A stretch of 64,000 nucleotides of DNA, taken from Bartonella apihabitans (GTDB taxonomy: Bacteria > Pseudomonadota > Alphaproteobacteria > Rhizobiales > Rhizobiaceae). The stretch covers positions 248,001 through 312,000 of the forward strand of contig NZ_CP132387.1 of the NCBI RefSeq assembly GCF_030758755.1, given 5' to 3'. Of this stretch, positions 57,735 through 64,000 are shown piece after piece. The first letter of the stretch is position 1; every line of letters starts with the position of its first letter. Under the pieces are notes generated by a model. That model saw only the letters and a list, made by a program, of their open reading frames with translations, was not told the origin of the DNA and did no database searches. Both the position numbers and the translations under genes were made by a program.

Positions 57735-57775
57735 TCAACCGAAACAAGCTTGAGTTTTGTTGCGGGAGCTTGAGA

Positions 57776-58042
57776 ATGAATGAAGCCGATGCCGTTGATA
57801 TGGTAACTGCTGCGATTTGGACTATTTTGGTAGCAAGCGGTCCGGCCGTTGGCGCTGCTATGGCAATAGGCATTGTCATTGCTCTTTTTCAAGCTCTTAC
57901 CCAGATACAGGAAATGACATTGACATTTATTCCAAAAATAGTTGTCATTTTCGTTGTCCTCGCATTGACTGCTTCTTTTGTCGGCGGGCAAATTTATTCT
58001 TTCACCCAATTGGTTTACGGGCGAATTGAATCGAGCTTTTAA
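57776..58042 (+). CDS. fliQ: Flagellar export gate protein FliQ
   Basis: A small gate protein of 88 residues with two membrane helices; ATG 57776 follows CGGGAGCTTGAGA. ADAVDMVTAAIWTILVASGPAVGAAMAIGIVIALFQALTQIQEMTLTFIPKIVVIFVVLAL is FliQ throughout. Last gene of the flagellar locus in this window. Frame intact, though its partner FliP is broken. Confidence 0.96.
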   Translation: MNEADAVDMVTAAIWTILVASGPAVGAAMAIGIVIALFQALTQIQEMTLTFIPKIVVIFVVLALTASFVGGQIYSFTQLVYGRIESSF

Positions 58043-58191
58043 AAAGTGAACGGCATTGATAGCAAGAATTAGCTATTGATGTCATGTAATAAGCCTCGAC
58101 AAAAAACCACATAGAAAAGTAAAACCAAATAAACCTGTCACTTATTGTGTTTTCTGCTCAACAGCGCTTCGGGCTGGCATTTTACGGGCTT

Positions 58192-58219
58192 AAACGCGAA
58201 TGCAGTCGCGTTTTTCTTT
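58192..58219 (+). terminator. Intrinsic terminator after fliQ
   Basis: AAACGCGA (58192-58199) pairs over 8 bases with TCGCGTTT (58206-58213), followed by TTC and TTT. About 150 bases after the fliQ stop. Confidence 0.75.
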
Positions 58220-58282
58220 CATAAGTTATTTTATATGCTGCCAAAGGCTGTTGGTTGGCCTGAACAATAAAAGCCCCAATTG

Positions 58283-58793
58283 ATGCGCCGTAAAATCGAA
58301 ATTGGTAGAAGCTATTTTTGCTGGTGTGTCTAAAGGCAAAAGAGAACGAAGAGGAGGTGAAACAAATCTTCTCTTCGGGCCGTTGAAACGCAATGGAATA
58401 GCGTTGAGCCTTTTCTATCCCGAATGACTGGACTGAAACGTTTTTGCGATGATTGTCCGGTTAATCAAAACTCGTTCTTCAATCAGATTTCATTCTGTTT
58501 TATAGGGAAAACTTTGCCACTTTGGATGAATTCGTTGTTTGCGGATACTTTCACGGGGCTATTGATCAATCGGAATTTTGCTCATCAACACAATCACATC
58601 AAAGAAAGTGGGTTGGTAATCGGTAAAACGGCATATGTGCCGCTTTAATGGCAATTCTGAAGAGCATTTGCATTTCTATCTCGAAGACTGTGAATGGCGC
58701 TTCAATGACGGGGGAATTCATAAAAACATTGTCAGCAGGGGTAAAATGGTTATCTTTCACCCTTATTCATATTCCCCCAACACAATTACATAA
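58283..58793 (+). pseudogene. Decayed IS1595-family (IS1016-like) transposase remnant
   Basis: Not a single ORF. Read across shifting frames, the plus strand gives KIEIGRSYF (58294 on), then AGVSKGKRERRGGETNLLFGPLKRNGIAL, later NRNFAHQHNHIKESGLVIGKTAYVP and finally RFNGNSEEHLHFYLEDCEWRFNDGG up to 58793. These correspond in order to the IS1595/IS1016 transposase blocks E-x-DESYFG-RGKRGRG--KTxVFGxLKR, xxFA----HINGIESFW and KFNG----FYLHLKECEWRFN. The catalytic DES has become GRS. At least two frameshifts and stops. Terminal repeats were not found. Confidence 0.7.
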
Positions 58794-58863
58794 AAAATGG
58801 AAATAGCTGTAGAGCTATTTCCACACTTATTCGATTAATTTAACAACACTTCAATCAGGAAGA

Positions 58864-59589
58864 TCAGATATCTTCCTTCTCGTTGAGTGTCGAGACATTT
58901 GTGTCCCGTTGAATATTTTCCGGCGAGACAATATCCGTATCCCCCGCCGGCAAAGTTGTAGCCTTCCCGGTCTTTATGGAGGAAGTTTCATTATGTGTCT
59001 TGTCAGCTTTGGCGGCATCAACTTTTTTATCAGTGTGCTTACCGTCAGAAGGCAAGGGCGGCAAATCGGAATTTGTCTTTGCTGCCGTTTTAGGACTGCT
59101 CTTGGTTACATTGTCCGTATTGACGGAATCTGAACTACGAGCATTGATACTATCAGCATTTTCAGCATCAGAAGAACCATCCGACAAAGTAATTTTATCA
59201 GTAAAATCGTCTGAAACTTTCAAAGTTTCATTATCAATTCCGTTGACTTTCTCATGCAGATCCAAGCCATTACTATTATCCGCTTTTCCATCAACACTAT
59301 TATCAGACCGTCCTTGGACAGCTTCAAAGAGCTTTTCCATTTCAGCGCGTGCTTCATCAAGATTTTTCTGATGAAAAGCCTCTTCAGAAGCAGTTTGTTG
59401 CTCTTTTATAAGCTCTGTAATGTGAGCCATTATTTCTGCGACGCTTGCAGATATCGGATAATGCGGCCTCGGTTCTACAATAGGTACTTGTTCGACAACC
59501 GAGTCGGTCCTAGCCGTCTCATTAGAAGGCGTCGCTACTCGCACTGTCGTCAACGAACGGGCGCCAGATGTAGCATCAACCGGTTGCAT
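58864..59589 (-). CDS. Acidic low-complexity protein, unknown
   Basis: A 241-residue protein, ATG 59589 after GGAGAGTAATT. Residues about 40-95 form a helical part (SVAEIMAHITELIKEQQTASEEAFHQKNLDEARAEMEKLFEAVQ), and the rest is low complexity in Asp, Asn, Ser, Thr and Lys. No signal peptide, no membrane segment. I do not recognise it. Its composition recalls FliK-type or secreted linker regions, but there is no further link to flagella besides position after the locus. Confidence 0.65.
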   Translation of the reverse strand: MQPVDATSGARSLTTVRVATPSNETARTDSVVEQVPIVEPRPHYPISASVAEIMAHITELIKEQQTASEEAFHQKNLDEARAEMEKLFEAVQGRSDNSVDGKADNSNGLDLHEKVNGIDNETLKVSDDFTDKITLSDGSSDAENADSINARSSDSVNTDNVTKSSPKTAAKTNSDLPPLPSDGKHTDKKVDAAKADKTHNETSSIKTGKATTLPAGDTDIVSPENIQRDTNVSTLNEKEDI

Positions 59590-60004
59590 AATTACTCTCC
59601 AAAACTCTTAACAAGCCCCAATCTTCATGATTTTCCTTGTTATGTTTCGAGCTCCTCATAAGCCTTAATGGCATAATATTCTATTTATCCGGAAAATGCA
59701 ACAATTCTCGTTATTTTTTGATTTGTCAAACGAAATATAAAGAAGCAGATACACCTTTTAAACAGTTTTGTTTCATATTTTTTGTTAGAACAGATCTGCT
59801 ATTAACAATGTTCTTTCCCTTCCGAATCTTAAAAATTTTATTTAAAAACCGGATATGAAAATATAAAACATCTTTTTAATCAGATAATTAAGAAAATATA
59901 TTATATATAAGAATCGACAGAAAATTGGAAATTACGCTTAAGAAGTACTTTTTTAAATTGTATGAGCAAATGGTTTAATCAAACAATTTTATTGAAAAAA
60001 TTGA
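59590..60004. other. AT-rich intergenic region
   Basis: About 415 bases between purU and the acidic protein gene, both on the minus strand. Very AT rich; no gene or named signal seen. It should hold the promoter of the acidic protein gene and the end of the purU transcript. Confidence 0.4.
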
Positions 60005-60895
60005 TTATCCCATTCGTTCAGAAGCATAACTTCCCGGTGTAGCCGGAAACACGACGGTCCGGTTATCGTTGATAAAAACACGATGATGAATATGGGCATG
60101 GATAGCACGTGCGAGAACCTGTGCTTCAACATCCCGCCCCAGAGCAACATAATCGTCAGCATTTTGAGCATGCGTCACGCGCACGATATCCTGCTCTATA
60201 ATTGGTCCTTCATCAAGATCGGCAGTTACGTAATGGGCTGTTGCTCCGATAATCTTTACACCGCGCTGGAAAGCCTGCTTATAAGGATTTGCCCCTTTGA
60301 AACTAGGCAAAAAGGAATGATGAATATTGATAATTTGTCCCGGCATTTCTTTACAAAGCCGATCCGACAGGATTTGCATATAGCGAGCCAGGACAACAAG
60401 TTCTGTTCCTGTCTCTGAGATAATTTCGAATAATCTATCTTCGGATTCTTGCTTGCGGTCTTTGTGGACAGGGATATGGTAAAATGGCAGATCGTTATTA
60501 ACGACCAATTTTTGATAGTCCAAATGGTTGGAGACGACCCCGACGATATCGATTGGCAAAGCACCTATCCGCCAGCGATAGAGTAAATCGTTGAGACAAT
60601 GACCGAATTTCGACACCATGACGAGAACCTTCATGTGATCCCGCGTATCAAAAAAATTGGCTTTCATAGAAAATTCTTGAGCAATCGGACGAAATGCGTC
60701 TTCAAGATCATGAATAGCTTTGCCGCCTTCACTGTCAAAACCGATACGACAGAAAAATTTTTTAGAAATCGGGTCGTCGAATTGTGAACTATTGACAATA
60801 TTGCATGTATTTTTTGCTAAAAATGTTGAAATTGCAGCAATAATTCCTCTTTTTGCAGGGCATATGACGGTTAAAACGAAACTAGACATGGTCAT
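60005..60895 (-). CDS. purU: Formyltetrahydrofolate deformylase
   Basis: Hydrolyses 10-formyl-THF to formate and THF, 296 residues. The N-terminal ACT domain (FVLTVICPAKRGIIAAISTFLAKNTCNIVNSSQFDD) and the formyltransferase domain with HIPVHKDRKQESEDRL, NIHHSFLPSFKGANPYKQAFQRGVKIIGATAHYVTADLDEGPIIEQD (catalytic Asn-His-Asp set: N, H in INIHHS, D in DLDEGP) are complete. The start ATG 60895 is followed by TMSSFVLTV. Single gene, intact. Confidence 0.96.
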   Translation of the reverse strand: MTMSSFVLTVICPAKRGIIAAISTFLAKNTCNIVNSSQFDDPISKKFFCRIGFDSEGGKAIHDLEDAFRPIAQEFSMKANFFDTRDHMKVLVMVSKFGHCLNDLLYRWRIGALPIDIVGVVSNHLDYQKLVVNNDLPFYHIPVHKDRKQESEDRLFEIISETGTELVVLARYMQILSDRLCKEMPGQIINIHHSFLPSFKGANPYKQAFQRGVKIIGATAHYVTADLDEGPIIEQDIVRVTHAQNADDYVALGRDVEAQVLARAIHAHIHHRVFINDNRTVVFPATPGSYASERMG

Positions 60896-61167
60896 TCAGA
60901 AAACTGTCCTATCGGTTAAATTGAGGTTATTCATAGCGCTTGTCTGTTGATATCAAGTTCGCTCAAAGGACTGTTTAAGCAAATATTATGAACATAAAGT
61001 TATTTTCTCTTCTTGAAACCGAGGCTTAATATTCTTTTTTGGAAAATTCCGATATACACATATTCCACTTTATAAACATAGCAATTTTCCGCATCCGGTT
61101 ATAAAATGCGACGGGTTTTGTGAAGAAACAAAATCGGTTTCATCAACTCTATTTGGCATGATCTAAA

Positions 61168-61803
61168 GTGTTATCGAATAAAAAACCGGGGTGGTTTGTA
61201 GCTATTGTCGGGCCGAGTGGTGCCGGAAAAGACACAATTATAAACGCCGTTCATCAGGCTCTCAAAAATAATCCGGAATTTCTTTTTGTTCGCCGGACGA
61301 TTACGCGAAAGGCGGGCATAAACAGCTTTGACGGTCATGATGAAACATCACAAAACATTGGAAATGAAGATAATATAGGCGTTACACTTGAGAAGTTTTT
61401 TGAACTTTCTGAAAAAGCTTCATTTTCGTTACAATGGTTTGCTCATGGTATCCATTATGCTTTACCGATCGGTATTGTAGACGAGGTTCGTAAAGGGAAA
61501 ATTGTCATTGCCAATGTCTCACGCGCAGAGCTCAAGCACGCAAAAGAGTTGTTTGGAAAGGTTTTTGTCATTGAAATCAATGCGCCAATTGGGATTTTGA
61601 AGGAACGTCTCATAAGTCGCAAAAGAGAAAAAATAACCGATATTGAGGAACGCCTCGAAAGAGCAAATATTCCTGTCCATTTGCCTAAAGGGGCAAAATA
61701 TTGTTATATTGATAATTCGGGAAATATAACTTCTGCTGTCGACAAAGTGCTATCTATTCTTCAGAAATTATCATCAGAAAACCTGTCTTTACAAGCTCAT
61801 TAA
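61168..61803 (+). CDS. phnN: Ribose 1,5-bisphosphate phosphokinase PhnN
   Basis: A 211-residue P-loop kinase, GTG start at 61168. Walker A is VGPSGAGKDTIINAV and VRRTITRKAGINSFDGHDE is the guanylate-kinase-like block of PhnN. It makes PRPP from ribose 1,5-bisphosphate in the phosphonate degradation pathway. No other phn genes are in the window, so it may serve PRPP supply in another way. The N-terminal start region is short; no strong ribosome binding site. Frame intact. Confidence 0.88.
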   Translation: MLSNKKPGWFVAIVGPSGAGKDTIINAVHQALKNNPEFLFVRRTITRKAGINSFDGHDETSQNIGNEDNIGVTLEKFFELSEKASFSLQWFAHGIHYALPIGIVDEVRKGKIVIANVSRAELKHAKELFGKVFVIEINAPIGILKERLISRKREKITDIEERLERANIPVHLPKGAKYCYIDNSGNITSAVDKVLSILQKLSSENLSLQAH

Positions 61804-62237
61804 ACGTATTACATATAAAACCTTTAAGAAAATTTTATAAAAAAAGAATACGATAAAAGAAAAACAGGAAGTTCACTAAAACCGAAGCGGTTGAAAAATT
61901 AAACGCGAAGTGTGGCTTTTACCGGTTGAGACAAATGCCGCTCCAAGAAACAGCGGTTAAATAATATCTTATATGACAGGCAAAAAGCGACCGAACATGC
62001 TGTCGGGATTGAACTGTCATGAACAGATTGTTTCAAAGCTTTATATTTTTAAATAAAATGCATCTATCGTCATTATAGAAAGCAAATGGCATAGAAAACA
62101 ATTGCCGGAATGCCGCACGATTGGCGAGCAAATCATTGCGCCTCACATAAGGGATGCAGCGATAAATCAGGAGCGGGAGGTTAGCAATAAACCTCCATCC
62201 CTTTAATTGCTATATGGTCTTAATGAAGACTAACTGA
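61804..62237. other. Intergenic region with no recognised gene
   Basis: About 430 bases between convergent genes (phnN and the small acidic protein). No frame with a ribosome binding site and no strong hairpin with a T run. Confidence 0.4.
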
Positions 62238-62492
62238 TCAGTCCGGTTCATCTTCATCAGGCTCGCTGGTGAAAAGATTTTCCCCGACGACATCTCTATC
62301 CTCGTCACTTAACGGGTTTTCAATGTCTTCGGCTTTCTTGTTCCGCGGACGAAACACACCATTATCGTCACCTGTAACATCATCAAAAATATCGACAGTA
62401 TCGACAGGACCGTTTTTTTCATCATCCTGCTCATCAATTTTTTCGACATCGACGACTTTTACGTGTTTGCTTTTATCATCTTGGGTCATCAT
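62238..62492 (-). CDS. Small acidic protein, unknown
   Basis: About 84 residues from ATG 62492 (or 62489), with ACAGGAAATTT before it; the longer open frame to 62549 has no site. Very rich in Asp and Glu (KIDEQDDEKNGPVDTVDIFDDVTGDDNG, LFTSEPDEDEPD), one basic patch (RPRNKKAEDIE). Probably disordered, cytoplasmic. No family that I know. Confidence 0.55.
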   Translation of the reverse strand: MMTQDDKSKHVKVVDVEKIDEQDDEKNGPVDTVDIFDDVTGDDNGVFRPRNKKAEDIENPLSDEDRDVVGENLFTSEPDEDEPD

Positions 62493-63159
62493 AAATTTCC
62501 TGTATTCATTAGATTGATTAAATGTGTGATCAAATTGAACAGACTGCAAGACTAGATCATTTTTTTATCATTCGAGTAAAATGGGGCAATTATAAAATGC
62601 GACAACTCACCCGATATTGCGCGAGTAACAGTCTCGTGCTTTCTGCCCGTTTCGTCTGTTTTGTTGATATTTCGGGTTTGAGAGTCGGGAATGCCTGTTT
62701 TGTAGAAAAATAACAACAAGTTAGCGTGCGGTCTTGGGATACGGGGCATGGTGAAAAAGTCTAGAACGGTAGCTCTGTAAAGTTTCAGACGGGAACTCAG
62801 TCATAGTGAGTGGATAGGACAATATTTTCTGTAAAAATTTCAGTTTTATATAATGACGAATGATCATACGGAAAAAAGAGGAATATTTGCCGCTTAATCC
62901 GCATACAAACGCAAAAACCGGCTGATAGCCCGAAATCTTTCAAAAAAACATGAGTCTTTTAAAAAAAATAGCTTTATGGCTCGTCATTAAATCAATCGGT
63001 CGAAGCGGTCATAAAAGCTTGGCAAAGTGGTTCGACAATTCGAACAAGAGGTAAATGAGCGACATAAGAAATTGTCTAACCCACGATAAAAAAGTGTCTA
63101 CCCTTTTCACCGCAAAAAAATCGGAAAGCAAATTATATAATCTTTTCAATGAGATATAT
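62493..63159. other. Intergenic region with no recognised gene
   Basis: About 670 bases between the small acidic gene and tRNA-Gln. Short open frames only, none with a ribosome binding site. Pattern suggests old decayed DNA, but I can read no homologous protein in it. Confidence 0.4.
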
Positions 63160-63233
63160 TGGCTGGGGAACCTGGATTCGAACCAGGACTGACGGAGTCA
63201 GAGTTCGCAGTTCTACCGTTAAACTATTCCCCA
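63160..63233 (-). tRNA. tRNA-Gln (anticodon CUG)
   Basis: Read on the minus strand: acceptor TGGGGAA pairs with TTCCCCA, discriminator G, coded CCA (74 bases). D arm GTTT...GAAC, T arm CCTGG-TTCGAAT-CCAGG. Anticodon loop CTCTGAC with CUG at the centre. U1-A72 and G73 are glutamine identity elements. The anticodon stem GCGAA/TCCGT has one A-C mismatch (position 30-40) and one G-U; a G at position 30 would restore it. Confidence 0.9.
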
Positions 63234-63553
63234 GCATTTCTGCTTCAAGCGAGAACAGCATGGCTTTTAGCATATTCGTTTCAAGATACAAGCCTAAACT
63301 TGAGAAAATAATTTTTGGCTGCACAGTCCGGTTTGTGATCGAAATTTAAACAGAACGAACTTCGGCATGTGACGAATTTTTTTGAGCTCTCCCGAAAGAT
63401 TTGGCGATTTTTCAGGTAAGTTACTCAAAAAAATGAAGAAGCACGGTTCCAGCTATTGGTAAAAACGGGCAACGCTGTTACATTAGAAACAACGAAAGAT
63501 AATGAAGTGTCCATTGCGAGGAAATTTCCCCATGGCTCTTTTAAGGAAAGAAG
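63234..63553. other. Intergenic region between tRNA-Gln and the Ppx/GppA-type gene
   Basis: 320 bases between divergent genes; no gene seen. It must hold both promoters. A ribosome binding site (AAGGAAAG) at 63543-63550 serves the next gene. Confidence 0.4.
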
Positions 63554-64000
63554 ATGATGACTCCGTTGATCGACAACCCCAAAGGGTCGGAGCGGGGAAA
63601 GCTTGGCGTAACTGATGCAAAAGGTTTGCACGAACGCCCCGAAAGGCACGAAAATGGCGGTAACGAACCGCCTTTAACAGAGTCTTTTGCTGTTCCCCCG
63701 TTTAAGAAAAAACGCGCAAAACGGCGCCAGAAAGGAAAGTTGCGCGTTTTGCCTGAAGGCACATCGGACAGTGAACCGGAAAAAAACAAACATACCAAAA
63801 AACGTTCACGCAAAACGCCGACACTTACCAAACCTCGTGATAACGACACTGTTCTGAAGAGTGCGCATTCAGGTGCTTCCAAGGAAGAGACGAAAAAACA
63901 CCATAATTCGGCTCGTCCACCTGCGCAAAGGACACCGCTTTACGCAGCACTTGATCTTGGAACGAATAATTGCCGTTTATTGATAGCTGCCCCTACGAAA
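63554..64000 (+). CDS. Ppx/GppA-type exopolyphosphatase, 5' part
   Basis: From ATG 63554, with TTAAGGAAAGAAG before it, the frame is open to the window end (149 codons). The first 125 residues are basic and disordered (FKKKRAKRRQKGKLRVL, later KNKHTKKRSRKTP). Then the conserved domain begins YAALDLGTNNCRLLIA, the phosphate-1 motif of the ASKHA fold in exopolyphosphatase/guanosine pentaphosphatase proteins. The long basic N-terminal extension is seen in Rhizobiales relatives. Not resolved between ppx and gppA; the rest lies outside the window. Confidence 0.85.
   Translation, partial: MMTPLIDNPKGSERGKLGVTDAKGLHERPERHENGGNEPPLTESFAVPPFKKKRAKRRQKGKLRVLPEGTSDSEPEKNKHTKKRSRKTPTLTKPRDNDTVLKSAHSGASKEETKKHHNSARPPAQRTPLYAALDLGTNNCRLLIAAPTK

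Noticed and set aside
58424..58648. 74-codon frame as an independent gene
   Set aside because: Its second half matches the middle of the IS1595-like transposase remnant, so it is part of that relic.

Overview
The window looks like chromosome of an alphaproteobacterium of the Rhizobiales (Hyphomicrobiales), most likely Bartonellaceae and perhaps close to the bee-associated Bartonella. This is inferred from gene order and protein families (glnD-murJ-trpS-usp; MotC, MotE, FlaF, FlbT, FtcR/Rem and DUF1217 in one flagellar locus) and a GC content that looks to be in the 40s. No 16S gene is present, so the genus is not proven.

Layout. 1-9.2 kb: housekeeping genes. A minus-strand block holds glnD, murJ, trpS, an HWE-type sensor kinase and a universal stress protein. 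A plus-strand pair follows: a frameshifted HAD hydrolase and ribF. 9.3-13.6 kb: mixed small genes (MipA-like porin, FMN reductase, DUF442 phosphatase-like protein, fdhD, tiny membrane peptides). 13.9-58 kb: one very large flagellar locus. It runs flhA-fliR-fliJ-like-flgJ-like-flgN-like; divergent motA-fliM-x-fliN-fliG-flhB; DUF1217-flgF-fliI-x; flgBC-small ORF-fliE-flgGAI-motE-flgH; fliL-fliP; four tandem flagellin genes; fliF-fliH-like-motB-motC-fliK-lytic transglycosylase-ftcR; flgE-flgK-flgL-flaF-flbT-flgD-fliQ. No chemotaxis gene and no FliA or FlgM is seen. 58-64 kb: a decayed IS1595-like transposase, purU, phnN, unknown acidic proteins, tRNA-Gln(CUG) and the start of a Ppx/GppA-type phosphatase.

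Three things stand out. (1) The second half of the flagellar locus (36-58 kb) is full of small lesions: in-frame stops in fliP, flagellin 4 and the transglycosylase, and one-base frameshifts in fliF, fliK, flgK, flgL and the end of flgD. The flagellar genes from 13.9 to 36 kb look intact, apart from a possible one-base shift at the fliG start. This looks like recent flagellar decay, or a locally poor assembly. (2) All four flagellin genes share a promoter, a structured leader of about 115 nt whose last hairpin pairs with the Shine-Dalgarno sequence, and a double-hairpin 3' end. This is a strong candidate for post-transcriptional control by FlbT, whose gene is in the same locus. (3) A 62-codon ORF between flgC and fliE resembles the C-terminal end of FlgC and may be a small rod-like protein or a gene relic.

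Coordinates of starts are chosen from ribosome binding sites where these are clear; all function calls are from motif and context reading, without database searches.
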